This document shows positions 39,946 to 48,113 of a DNA stretch of 64,000 bases, in pieces. This DNA comes from Kitasatospora atroaurantiaca (GTDB taxonomy: Bacteria; Actinomycetota; Actinomycetes; Streptomycetales; Streptomycetaceae), in contig NZ_VIVR01000001.1 in NCBI RefSeq assembly GCF_007828955.1, forward strand, positions 4,898,001 to 4,962,000. Direction: 5' to 3'. Below the pieces are notes generated by a model, which was given only the letters and a program-made list of their open reading frames with translations, was not told the DNA's origin and did not search any database. The position numbers and the translations under genes are program-made. Position 1 is the first letter of the stretch, and each line of letters begins with the position of its first letter.

Positions 39946-41109
39946 ATGAAATCCGGGGACATGCTGCACGGTCGGTACCTCCTGGTCGGTGAGCTGGGCC
40001 GGGGCGGGTTCGGCGTGGTCTGGCGGGCGGAGGACACCCGGCTGGACCGCGAGGTCGCGGTGAAGGTCATCTCGGACCGGTACGTGGCCGACCCCCGTGA
40101 CGTCCGGCGCTTCGACGACGAGGCGCGAGCGGTGGCCAGGCTCAACCACCCGAACATCGTGACGCTGCACGATCTCGCCGAGGCGCCGTCCGGGCACTAC
40201 CTGGTGATGGAACTGATCACCGGACGCTCGCTGGCCGCCGTGCTCAAGGACGGCCGTCCCGAAGCAGGGCTCGCGCTCGACTGGATCGGGCAGGTGTGCT
40301 CCGCCCTGGACGCCGCCCACCGGGCCGGGATCGTGCACCGGGACATCAAGCCCGAGAACATCATGCTCACCGACACCGGTCAGGTGAAGGTGCTGGACTT
40401 CGGCATCGCCCGCCTGGAGGGCCGCAGTATCGGCCTCACCAGCACCGGCACGGTCATCGGCAGTCCGCTCTACCTGGCCCCCGAACGGTGGTCCGGCGGC
40501 GCGGTCGACGGGCGGGCGGACCTCTACGCGGTCGGCTGCATCCTGTACGAACTCTGCACCGGCCGAAGGGCGTTCGACGCCGACTCCGTCGCCGAGCTGA
40601 TGTACCGGCACCTCGACGTGGCGCCGGTGCCGCCTCGCTCGCTGGTGCCGTCGCTGCCCGCCGAGCTGGAGGAGCTGATGCTCGACCTGCTCGCCAAGGC
40701 CTCCGCCGACCGCCCGGCGGACGCCGCCGAGGTGCGCCGACGGCTCGGCGAGGTGCGCTTCGACCGCGCCGCCGAGCTCAAGGCGCGCGCCGACGCCGCC
40801 TGGGCCCTCGGCGCAGCCGGCGACCCGGGCGCCGCCGTACGCCAACTGCAGCCGTTGATCGCCGAGTTCGCCCGCGAGTGCGGCCCGGACGACCCCCGCA
40901 CCCTGCGGACCTGCCACGACCTCGCCCTCTGGCTCGCCGCCGACGGCCACCCGGCCGCCGCGGTCGGCCTGCTCCGCGAGATCCTCGGCACCGGCATCTC
41001 CGGCGAGATCGCCGCGGCCGCCGCCGTCGACCTCGCCCGCTTCGAACGGGCCCTTCCGCGCCGCGCCGCCGTCCCCACCGGCGAGCTCGCCCCGCTGCTC
41101 AGAAGCTGA
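39946..41109 (+). CDS. Soluble Hanks-type serine/threonine protein kinase
   Basis: A 387-residue kinase. Glycine loop GELGRGGFGVVW, catalytic Lys40 (VAVKV), HRDIKPEN with Asp133, DFG with Asp151, activation segment STGTVIGSPLYLAPE (a likely Thr autophosphorylation site) and KASADRPADA mark an active kinase of about 270 residues. The C-terminal ~115 residues are helical and Ala/Leu-rich, perhaps TPR-like. No membrane segment or PASTA repeat is present, so it is cytoplasmic. Its 3' end overlaps the convergent STM4011 gene by 11 bases. Targets are unknown. Confidence 0.92.
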   Translation: MKSGDMLHGRYLLVGELGRGGFGVVWRAEDTRLDREVAVKVISDRYVADPRDVRRFDDEARAVARLNHPNIVTLHDLAEAPSGHYLVMELITGRSLAAVLKDGRPEAGLALDWIGQVCSALDAAHRAGIVHRDIKPENIMLTDTGQVKVLDFGIARLEGRSIGLTSTGTVIGSPLYLAPERWSGGAVDGRADLYAVGCILYELCTGRRAFDADSVAELMYRHLDVAPVPPRSLVPSLPAELEELMLDLLAKASADRPADAAEVRRRLGEVRFDRAAELKARADAAWALGAAGDPGAAVRQLQPLIAEFARECGPDDPRTLRTCHDLALWLAADGHPAAAVGLLREILGTGISGEIAAAAAVDLARFERALPRRAAVPTGELAPLLRS

Positions 41110-41998
41110 AGCCCGCCGGGATCCGCTCCAGCACCCCGCCGGCGAAGACGTCGTACAGCGGCAGCGACTCCAGGTGCACATAGCCGATGTGGCAGTCGCA
41201 GACGTCCAGCGGGCAGGGGCGCGGGCCCAGTGCGGCCCGGTACGAGCCGTCGTAGAGGTTGCCCAGTGGGGCCCGGACGAAGTGGCAGCGCTGCACCGCG
41301 CCGTCGCCGTCCACGGAGATCACCGACTCCCCGGTACGGCAGGGCAGCCCGGCGCTCGGGTGCGGGTGGCGGCTGTAGCCGAACAGCGGGTCGAGCGCCG
41401 TCCAGTCCTCGGCCTCCGCGTCGGTGTAGCTGCGGCCTTCGGCGGCGTTCACCCAGAGATAGATCTCCGGCGGCAGCTCGGCGCGCAGGCGCCGTGCCGC
41501 GCCCAGGTGTTCGGGCTCGCCGACCACGCCGACGCTGTACCGTGCGCCGAGCGCGTCGAGCTCGCCGCACTTGGTGAGGAACCGCTCGTGGGTCACCTGC
41601 CCCGGGTGGTAGGTCGTCCAGAGGGCGAGGGTGCCCAGGTCGGCCTCGGCGAGCCAGTCGGTACGGAAGCTCAGGTTGGTCTGGATCGCGACCCGGCGGA
41701 TGTGCGGCAGGTGGCTCAGTTCGGCCAGCGCGCTGCGGTACCAGGAGCGGACCAGGCCCTCGCCCCACGGGGTGAACAGCAGTGACAGGGTGTCCGAGGT
41801 CTGCCCGGCGGCCCAGCCCGCGAACCGCTCCAACGCCGCCCGGTCGGTGCGCAGCTGCGCCGGGGAGTCCCGGCGCTTGGCGAACGGACAGTACGGGCAG
41901 TCGTAGTCGCAGGAGGCCAGCGGGCCGCGGTAGAGGATCGTCAGATCCAGTGGCGTGTCCTGGGCCGGGCGCAGGCCCGGCAGGCCGAGGTAGGTCAT
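41099..41998 (-). CDS. STM4011 family radical SAM protein
   Basis: A 299-residue radical SAM enzyme. The AdoMet/4Fe-4S motif CDYDCPYC (Cys30, Cys34, Cys37) is intact. Five further cysteines near the end (220, 238, 262, 267, 269) are arranged like an auxiliary SPASM-type cluster, often used to modify peptides or proteins. It is the last gene of the five-gene STM4015-to-STM4011 operon; its ATG overlaps the STM4012 stop (ATGA). The family is named after a Salmonella locus and I know of no proven reaction. Substrate possibly the LRR protein or a product made by the operon; inference. Confidence 0.88.
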   Translation of the reverse strand: MTYLGLPGLRPAQDTPLDLTILYRGPLASCDYDCPYCPFAKRRDSPAQLRTDRAALERFAGWAAGQTSDTLSLLFTPWGEGLVRSWYRSALAELSHLPHIRRVAIQTNLSFRTDWLAEADLGTLALWTTYHPGQVTHERFLTKCGELDALGARYSVGVVGEPEHLGAARRLRAELPPEIYLWVNAAEGRSYTDAEAEDWTALDPLFGYSRHPHPSAGLPCRTGESVISVDGDGAVQRCHFVRAPLGNLYDGSYRAALGPRPCPLDVCDCHIGYVHLESLPLYDVFAGGVLERIPAGFSF

Positions 41999-43308
41999 TT
42001 CAGCTCGTACGAGGCCATGGCGGTGCGGACCGCCGAGGAGAACAGGGCCGGCCCGACGGAGTCCGAGTGCGCCAGGCCCTCGGGGGTGAGGACGAGCCTG
42101 CCCCGGGACTCCTCGAGCCGGCCCTGATCAGTCAGGGCGGCCAGCTCGGCGCCGAAGTCCTCGGCCACGTCGGAGCCGAACCTTCGGCGGTAGTCGGCCG
42201 GTTCGAGGCCCTCGGCCTGCAGCAGCGACTGGATCAGGTGCCGCCGCCGGGCCTCCTCCGGCACGATCACCCGGCCCACCTCCGCATGGCCGAAGTCCTC
42301 GGTGGCCACGTAGTCGTCGATGATGCCGCGGACCTCCGACGCGCTGACCGCGTAGTCGAAGGAGTAGTGCAGCCCCGAGGTGTACGAGCGGGCGCCGCAG
42401 CCCAGGCCGACCATGCCGTCGGTCTGGCAGCTGTACTCGCTGCTGCCGGCCTCGGGGGAGCCGAAACGACGGAACATCCGCATCGAGACCTGCTGGTAGC
42501 CGTTGGCCAGCAGGTGGTCCCGGCCGGCCCGGTACAGCGCCAGGCGCTGAGCGTCCCAACCGGCGGGCGACTCGTCGGCGGCCCGCCGGCCGAGGCCGGT
42601 CAACGGCCGGACGTACAGCGGGTAGAGATAGAGCTCCTCCGGCTGCCAGGCGAGCGCGGCGTCCAGCGAGCGCAGCCAGCTCGCCTCGGTCTGGCCGTCG
42701 ATGCCGTAGATCAGGTCGATGTTCAGCACCGGGATGCCCGCCGCCCGGATCCGCCCGAGTGCGGCCTCGACCGCGGCGCGCTTCTGCGGGCGGACGGCCG
42801 ACCTGGCCTCCTCGTCCAGGAAGGACTGCACGCCCAGGCTGAGCCGGGTGGTGCCGCGGGCGGCGAGGACCTCCAGCCGGTCGGCCGTCGCGGTGTCGGG
42901 CGAGGCCTCGACGGAGAGGGGTATCGCGCGCAGGTCGGCGCCCATCCGCTGCTCGGTGATGTCGCAGAGCCGCTCCAGCTCGGCGGGGGTCAGATAGGTG
43001 GGGGTGCCGCCGCCGAAGGCCGCCAGTGCGAAGTGGGCGTCCTCGGCCAGCGCCGCCCGGACGGCACCGGCCTGCCGCTCCAGCGCGTCCAGGTAGGCCG
43101 TCGTCAGGCCGTCGGGGCTGCCGATCCTGGTGAACAGGTTGCAGAAGCCGCAGCGCACCTCGCAGAACGGGATGTGCAGGTAGAGCGAGAGCGCATGCTG
43201 CGGCTCGCCCGCCCACAGCTCGCTCAGCGCCGGGCGGGGGCGCAGCGGGCGGTAGGCGGTCTTGTGCGGGTAGGCGTAGACGTACGACTGGTACGGCGAC
43301 TCGCTCAT
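41995..43308 (-). CDS. STM4012 family radical SAM protein (HemW-like)
   Basis: A 437-residue radical SAM protein of the HemN/HemW fold: LYLHIPFCEVRCGFCNLF with Cys49, Cys53, Cys56, then AFGGGTPTYLTPAELERL, RLSLGVQSFLDEE and NIDLIYGIDGQTEASW, and a C-terminal HemN-like domain. HemW relatives handle heme or act as methyltransferases; the STM4012 family itself is uncharacterised as far as I know. The start at 43308 (MSESPYQSY) overlaps the STM4013 stop (ATGA); the longer frame upstream is rejected. Confidence 0.9.
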   Translation of the reverse strand: MSESPYQSYVYAYPHKTAYRPLRPRPALSELWAGEPQHALSLYLHIPFCEVRCGFCNLFTRIGSPDGLTTAYLDALERQAGAVRAALAEDAHFALAAFGGGTPTYLTPAELERLCDITEQRMGADLRAIPLSVEASPDTATADRLEVLAARGTTRLSLGVQSFLDEEARSAVRPQKRAAVEAALGRIRAAGIPVLNIDLIYGIDGQTEASWLRSLDAALAWQPEELYLYPLYVRPLTGLGRRAADESPAGWDAQRLALYRAGRDHLLANGYQQVSMRMFRRFGSPEAGSSEYSCQTDGMVGLGCGARSYTSGLHYSFDYAVSASEVRGIIDDYVATEDFGHAEVGRVIVPEEARRRHLIQSLLQAEGLEPADYRRRFGSDVAEDFGAELAALTDQGRLEESRGRLVLTPEGLAHSDSVGPALFSSAVRTAMASYELK

Positions 43309-44147
43309 GAGCTCTTTTCGGCTGCAGGGATCGTGAAGTGCGCGTACGGGACCGTCCAGACCACCTCGTGGCCGATCCGGTGGCCGGTGTAGCCGTCCTC
43401 GCCGTACGCGGTGCCGTGGTCGGAGCAGACGATCGCGAAGCACGGACGGCGGCGGCTCATCGCCGCGAAGAGCCGGGCGATGTGGGCGTCCACGTACTCC
43501 AGGGCGGCGGCGTGGCTGGCCCGGGTGTCGCCGTGCTCCCGGGTGGCGCCCGGCAGGTGGAACCAGTTCGGCTGGTGCAGCGCCGGGACGTTCACGAAGA
43601 GGAACAGCGGCTGCTCGGGCCGCTGTTCGGCGGCCACCCGCTCGGCCCGGGCGACCTGCGCCTCGAAGGAGGTGGGCGAGGGGACGCCGAACTCCGGCTC
43701 CCAGTGGCTCTCCTGGAACAGGCCGGGCAGCACCGAGCCGAGCGGCCCCTGCTTGTTGAAGAAGCCGACACCGCCGATGCAGACCGTCCGGTACCCGGCG
43801 GCGGCCAGGGCGGAGGGGAGGTCGGGGGTGTCGAAGACCCAGGTGCGCGGCTCGGTGGTCTCCGAACCGGCGAAGCGGGCCGCGAACAGGCGCGGATGCG
43901 GCCCGTCCGGGCTCGCCGGGGTGGGCAGGAACCCGGCCAGCATCGCCTGGTGGGCGGCGTAGGTGAAGCTGCCGGGGGAGTGCCGGCGCTCCCAGCGGCC
44001 GCGGGGCAGCACGGCCGCGAGATTCGGGATCCGCCCGGCCTCGGCCAGCTCCTCGGCGACATCGAAGCGAAGCGTGTCGAGGGTGACCAGGAGCAGGTCG
44101 TGGCTGCCGACCACGGCGTTCATGTCGGGTATCTGGTGGTGCTTCAT
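43305..44147 (-). CDS. STM4013/SEN3800 family hydrolase (alkaline phosphatase superfamily)
   Basis: A 280-residue enzyme of the sulfatase/phosphatase fold. The N-terminal metal/nucleophile motif is VTLDTLRFDV (Asp24, Thr25). C-terminal SDHGTAYGEDGYTGHRIGH supplies metal ligands (Asp243, His244, His256 or His260). Thr as nucleophile suggests a phospho- or phosphono-ester hydrolase rather than a formylglycine sulfatase, which needs Cys or Ser. No signal peptide, so cytoplasmic. It is coupled by ATGA overlaps to STM4014 upstream and STM4012 downstream. The natural substrate is unknown. Confidence 0.88.
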   Translation of the reverse strand: MKHHQIPDMNAVVGSHDLLLVTLDTLRFDVAEELAEAGRIPNLAAVLPRGRWERRHSPGSFTYAAHQAMLAGFLPTPASPDGPHPRLFAARFAGSETTEPRTWVFDTPDLPSALAAAGYRTVCIGGVGFFNKQGPLGSVLPGLFQESHWEPEFGVPSPTSFEAQVARAERVAAEQRPEQPLFLFVNVPALHQPNWFHLPGATREHGDTRASHAAALEYVDAHIARLFAAMSRRRPCFAIVCSDHGTAYGEDGYTGHRIGHEVVWTVPYAHFTIPAAEKSS

Positions 44148-45256
44148 GGCAGTTCCGTTTCGAGCAGGGCCGTTTCGAGCAGGGCGGCGACCTGGGCGCC
44201 GTACGCGTCCAGGCCTTCGGCGGGGCCGTCGGGCAGGCCGGTGAGACGGGGCAGCAGGTCGCCGAAGGCGTTCACCTCGCCGACGTACCAGCGCCGCCAG
44301 CCCGCGCCGGGGAGTACGTCGATGCCGACCATGGGGGAGCGCGGGAAGCAGGCGGCGACGCGCTCGCAGAGCTCCAGCAGCACGGGCCAGCCGCGCCCAG
44401 CCGCCTCGCGTACGAGCGCAAGGTCGCCCCGTGCGCCGCCCAGGTGGAGGTTGGTCAGCGGGCCGGCGCTGGTCCGCACCACCGCGTGGGTGACCCGCCC
44501 CGCCACGACCACCACCCGCAGGTCGGCCGAGCGGCCCCGCTGAGCGGCCTTCGGGATCCACTGCTCGACGTGCAGCCCGTCCGGCGCGAGCCCGTCCACG
44601 ACGGCGGCGATCTCGCGCTCGTCCGAGTACCGGCGTACCCGCAGCGAGTTGTGCAGCTCGCCCGCCACCAGCTCCACGGAGGTGGTGGCCCGCACCTGCC
44701 CGCGCGGCCCGAACTCCAGCGCCAGCACGCCGGACGCGGAGGAGGCGTGCGCGGGCTTCACGAAGACCCGCCGCAGCCCGGCCGCGCCGAGCCGCTCCCT
44801 GAGCCCCTCCCAGCCGGTGACCTCCTGCTCGAGCGCGCGAGGCACCGGTACGCCGGCGGCCGAGAGCGCCCGGTGCGTACGGCGCTTGTCGAACATCACC
44901 GCGATCTCCCCGGGATCGCCGAGCAGCCGGGCGCCCGGGGTCTGCCGGACGCTCTCCGCCACCCGCCCGAGCGCGGCCGTCACCCCCGCGTACCAAGCGG
45001 CGGTGCCCTCCACCCTCGTCGGCGCGTACCCCGGGCCGAGCGCCGCGCCGCGCAGCAGCTCGTCGACCGCCGCGTCCTCACCCGGCGAGTCGACCCGCAG
45101 CAGCGTGCCGGGGGTGATCCGGAAATCGCCGCGGAGTACCGAGAGCCAGGGCAGCACGACAGGCTCGGGCAGCCCGGCGGCCCGGGCGGCGGCGCCGAAC
45201 AGCGCGACCCGCCGGTGGCCCGGATGGCCGAGCACGGTGAGGTGGGGGAGCGTCAT
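44144..45256 (-). CDS. STM4014 family ATP-grasp-like protein
   Basis: A 370-residue protein with features of the ATP-grasp fold: VMFDKRRTHRALSAAGVPVP, RRVFVKPAHASSASGV (ATP-binding Lys), DLRVVVVAGRVTHAVVR and the metal-binding end VGIDVLPG...YVGEVNAFGD. ATP-grasp enzymes join carboxylates to amines through acyl phosphates, so this may be a peptide or amide ligase in the operon. It starts nine bases after the STM4015 stop and its own stop overlaps STM4013. Substrates are unknown to me. Confidence 0.85.
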   Translation of the reverse strand: MTLPHLTVLGHPGHRRVALFGAAARAAGLPEPVVLPWLSVLRGDFRITPGTLLRVDSPGEDAAVDELLRGAALGPGYAPTRVEGTAAWYAGVTAALGRVAESVRQTPGARLLGDPGEIAVMFDKRRTHRALSAAGVPVPRALEQEVTGWEGLRERLGAAGLRRVFVKPAHASSASGVLALEFGPRGQVRATTSVELVAGELHNSLRVRRYSDEREIAAVVDGLAPDGLHVEQWIPKAAQRGRSADLRVVVVAGRVTHAVVRTSAGPLTNLHLGGARGDLALVREAAGRGWPVLLELCERVAACFPRSPMVGIDVLPGAGWRRWYVGEVNAFGDLLPRLTGLPDGPAEGLDAYGAQVAALLETALLETELP

Positions 45257-45265
45257 GGCCTGCTG

Positions 45266-46231
45266 CTACTCGCCGTTGGCCACGTAGCGCCAGTCGTCGT
45301 CCGGCTCCTTCTGCTTCGACAGGTCGAGGTCGACCCCGGCGGCGCCGAGGGTGTCGCGCAGCCGCTGCTGGAGCTCCTCGCTCAGGAAGTGGTGGTGCAG
45401 GTCCAGGGACTTCAGGTGGGTGAGCGGCTGACCCGCCAGGAGCGCGATGGCGCCCTCGTCGGTGAGGGTGCCCAGGGCCAGGCTGAGCCGCTCCAGCTGC
45501 GCCACGACCGGCGCGTTGCTGACGGCCTCGGCGATCTGGTCCTGGATCTCGCTGTTCTCCAGACCCAGGTGACGCAGCGCCGGGAAGCGGGCGCCGGCCA
45601 GGAACGGTGCCAGGTCGGAGATGCTCGCGTCGCCGCCGTACTCGTCCAGACCGAGCCACAGCTCCAGCCGCTCCAGCGCCGGCAGCTCGCACTCGCCGAC
45701 CGCCCGCACCACCTCCCCGGGCAGCCCGCCGGCCTCGAACCGCAGGGCGCGCAGGTGGTCGTGCCGCACCGGACGCAGCGCCAGCCGGCTCTTCCCGTCG
45801 TAGTCGCCGGACGCGCCGCGCACCACCAGCTCCTCCAGCTGCGGGAAGGACTCCAGTACGGGCGTGACGTCCGTCATCTGCAGCCAGGAGATCTCGCACT
45901 CCTCGTACGTCACGTCGCCGATGAACAGCGCGCGCAGCGCGGGCAGCCGGCCGGCGCTGCGGACGATCGCCGCCAGCGCCTCCGTCAGGGGTTCGTAGTC
46001 CTCCGCCCACCACGGGCCGATGACGACGGCCCGGACCTCGCTGCACTCCACCGCGTCGAGGAAGGCCGTCCAGCGCTCCTCGAAGGACTCCTCGGCGTCG
46101 TAGTCGAGCCCCACCCGCCAGGCCGCCGCGCCCGGCGCGGGCAGCTCGCGGTCCTGCTCCGGCTCCTCCTCGGGGAAGAAGTCGAAGACCGGCAGTCCGT
46201 GGAACTCCTCGATGTGCTTGCCAATGGCCAT
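45266..46231 (-). CDS. STM4015 family leucine-rich-repeat-like protein
   Basis: A 321-residue protein, first gene of the operon. After ~90 residues, leucine-rich repeats can be seen (LPALRALFIGDV, FPQLEELVVRGA, HDHLRALRFEAG, LPALERLELWLGL, FPALRHLGLENS, LTHLKSLDLHHH). No catalytic motif or signal peptide is apparent; it is acidic. Its place in a coupled operon with two radical SAM enzymes makes it a candidate scaffold, receptor or substrate. GAGGAG lies seven bases before the ATG. It is divergent from the 46380 gene. Confidence 0.86.
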   Translation of the reverse strand: MAIGKHIEEFHGLPVFDFFPEEEPEQDRELPAPGAAAWRVGLDYDAEESFEERWTAFLDAVECSEVRAVVIGPWWAEDYEPLTEALAAIVRSAGRLPALRALFIGDVTYEECEISWLQMTDVTPVLESFPQLEELVVRGASGDYDGKSRLALRPVRHDHLRALRFEAGGLPGEVVRAVGECELPALERLELWLGLDEYGGDASISDLAPFLAGARFPALRHLGLENSEIQDQIAEAVSNAPVVAQLERLSLALGTLTDEGAIALLAGQPLTHLKSLDLHHHFLSEELQQRLRDTLGAAGVDLDLSKQKEPDDDWRYVANGE

Positions 46232-46261
46232 CGCGCGTCTCCTCGTGGTGGTGGGGCCGCG

Positions 46262-46289
46262 CCTTGTCTATCAGGCAGGTCCGACAAGG
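46262..46289. promoter_or_regulatory. Inverted repeat in the divergent region before STM4015
   Basis: CCTTGTC-N14-GACAAGG (arms 46262-46268 and 46283-46289), 30 bases before the STM4015 start and 91 bases before the divergent gene. This is a good place for an operator shared by both transcripts. Confidence 0.45.
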
Positions 46290-46379
46290 AGCGGAGTGGG
46301 GGAGGCGTTGTCAGACCCCCGTCCTAGCGTTCCCGACGTGGGCCTGACGGCCCGTCCGGAACAAGGGTGGGAGGGCCGT

Positions 46380-46706
46380 ATGTACCGCCAGGGTGATGTG
46401 CTGATCGTGCCGGTCGAGGAGGCCGCCGTGCCCGCGTCGGCCGCGGCGCTGCCGCCGCAGCAGCGCGACGTACGGGGGCGCCTGGTGCTCGCGCTCGGCG
46501 AGGTGACGGGCCATGCGCACGCGGTCGTCGGCCCCGGCGAACTGCGGCGTGAGACCGGCCCGTTCGGCGCCGCGTGGCTGCACCTTCCGGAGGGCGGCCG
46601 GGTGGTGCACGAGGAGCACGCGGTGATCCCGCTGCCCAGGGGCTGGTACCGCGTGGTGCGCCAGCGGGAGTACGTGCCGGGCGCCGTCCGGTACGTGGCG
46701 GACTAG
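46380..46706 (+). CDS. Uncharacterised ~108-residue protein paired with DUF6745
   Basis: A 108-residue soluble protein (MYRQGDVLIVPVEE, LALGEVTGHAHAV, HEEHAVIPLPRGWYRVVRQREY). I recall similar proteins next to DUF6745 genes in many bacteria, with the GEVTGHAHAV and HEEH motifs as the conserved core; the histidines could bind a metal. No function is known to me. GGGAGGG lies four bases before the ATG. The DUF6745 gene follows 12 bases after its stop. Confidence 0.78.
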   Translation: MYRQGDVLIVPVEEAAVPASAAALPPQQRDVRGRLVLALGEVTGHAHAVVGPGELRRETGPFGAAWLHLPEGGRVVHEEHAVIPLPRGWYRVVRQREYVPGAVRYVAD

Positions 46707-46718
46707 GAGAGACGACCG

Positions 46719-47900
46719 ATGACGAGCATTCAGGCCAGGCCGCTCGAGGTGGCCGCGCAGTGGCGGCGCACGTCCCTGGCCACCGCCCCGGCCGACCGCG
46801 CGGGCGCGGAGCAGGGCGTACGGGCGGCCTATCGCGCGGCGGGGCTCGCTCAGCCGACGGCCGTGCTGTGGTTCGACTCGCCGCTCCAGGCGGCAGCGGC
46901 GGCGCTGCTGCTCGGCGGTGGTGCGGAGGAGGTCCGGGCCGGTCCGGGCGGCGAGGCGGCGGAGCCGCTGCTCGACCAGGCCGCGATCCGGCTGGCGGCG
47001 GCGGGAGTGCGGGCGGGCGGCGCGAGCGTCCGCGAGGCGGTCCGGACGCGGCCCTGGGAGCAGAGCCGCCGAAGGGTGGTCGAACAGGTGGGCGCCGGGG
47101 GCTGGGCCGAGCTGTGGGCGCTGACGGGTGGCGAGCTCCGGCCGCAGACGCAGGCGCTGAGCGCCCGCATCCGCACCGCGCTGGTGGACCGGCTGACGAG
47201 CTCCGCCGAGCTCGCGGACGACGCCGACGGCGACCTGCGGGAACGTACGGCCCGTGCGGTGTCCGCCGTCCGGCTGGCCCTGCTCGACGCCGTCCTCGGC
47301 CAGCACGACGCGCCTTGGCTCGCCGCCTTCGACGCGGCCGGCGAGCTGGACGGGCTCGACGGGCTCGGCGGTCCGGCCGAGGTGGCGCGCAGTGCCGGCT
47401 GGTGGTGGCCGTACGAGCAGGTGGTGCTGCTCAGCGAGCGCCCCACCGAGCTCCACCGCGACGAGGCGGGCCGGCTCGACCGGGCCGACGGGCCGGCCCT
47501 TGCGTACGCCGACGGGTTCGCCCTGCACGCCTGGCGCGGCATGCCGGTGCCGCCCGACTTCCTCACCGGCCTGGCCGGCCTCACCGCCGAGCGGATCCGG
47601 GAGGAGGAGAACGCCGAGCTGCGCCGCGTGATGGTCGAGTACTACGGCTACGACCGCTACCTGGCCGACTCGGGCGCCGAGCCGCTGCACCGCGACGAGA
47701 CGGGCATCCTCTGGCGCATCCAGCTGCCCGACGACGAGCCGGTGGTGGTGGTGGAGGTGGTGAACTCCACCGCGGAGCCGGACGGCACCTTCCGCACCTA
47801 CTGGCTGAGGGTCCCGCCCGGCACCCGGACCGCCCGGGCCGGCGTCGCCTGGACCTTCGGCGTGACCGAGGTCGACTACCACCCGCAGCGGGAGACCTGA
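46719..47900 (+). CDS. DUF6745-like protein
   Basis: A 393-residue protein. The N-terminal two thirds are Ala-rich and helical, while the C-terminal part carries the conserved block (RVMVEYYGYDRYLADSGAEP, DETGILWRIQL, VVVVEVVNST, VAWTFGVTEVDYHPQRET) that I associate with DUF6745. No known catalytic motif or membrane segment. In other genomes this family often accompanies leucine-rich-repeat genes, so the neighbouring STM4015 gene may not be accidental. GGAGAG lies before the ATG. It forms a two-gene unit with the 46380 gene, divergent from the STM operon. Confidence 0.8.
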   Translation: MTSIQARPLEVAAQWRRTSLATAPADRAGAEQGVRAAYRAAGLAQPTAVLWFDSPLQAAAAALLLGGGAEEVRAGPGGEAAEPLLDQAAIRLAAAGVRAGGASVREAVRTRPWEQSRRRVVEQVGAGGWAELWALTGGELRPQTQALSARIRTALVDRLTSSAELADDADGDLRERTARAVSAVRLALLDAVLGQHDAPWLAAFDAAGELDGLDGLGGPAEVARSAGWWWPYEQVVLLSERPTELHRDEAGRLDRADGPALAYADGFALHAWRGMPVPPDFLTGLAGLTAERIREEENAELRRVMVEYYGYDRYLADSGAEPLHRDETGILWRIQLPDDEPVVVVEVVNSTAEPDGTFRTYWLRVPPGTRTARAGVAWTFGVTEVDYHPQRET

Positions 47901-48113
47901 CGGGGCCCCGCGCCCATAAGCCCGGCGGCGTGCGCCTGTCAAGCGTGTGGGCACCTGATTCGTCGGGTCGGCAGCTTGGATGAATTGATAGGAATTCGCC
48001 GAGTCGCACCCCCTGGTTCGCAGGTGGAAGCCCTTGATATACCTCGGATGCATATGACGGGAGAGGTGTGCGGCCTCCCCGGTGACATGCGACGAACCAG
48101 GTGGTGATGGGCA
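47901..48113 (+). promoter_or_regulatory. Upstream region of the FAH-fold gene
   Basis: A 213-base gap. An AT-rich island near 48033-48056 (TTGATATACC, GCATATGAC) holds an imperfect ATAT-N11-ATAT symmetry and probably the promoter. No regulator can be named. Confidence 0.35.

Noticed and set aside
41995..43308. STM4012 gene as oxygen-independent coproporphyrinogen oxidase (hemN)
   Set aside because: The fold is HemN/HemW-like, but the operon context and overall sequence fit the separate STM4012 family; no heme genes are nearby.
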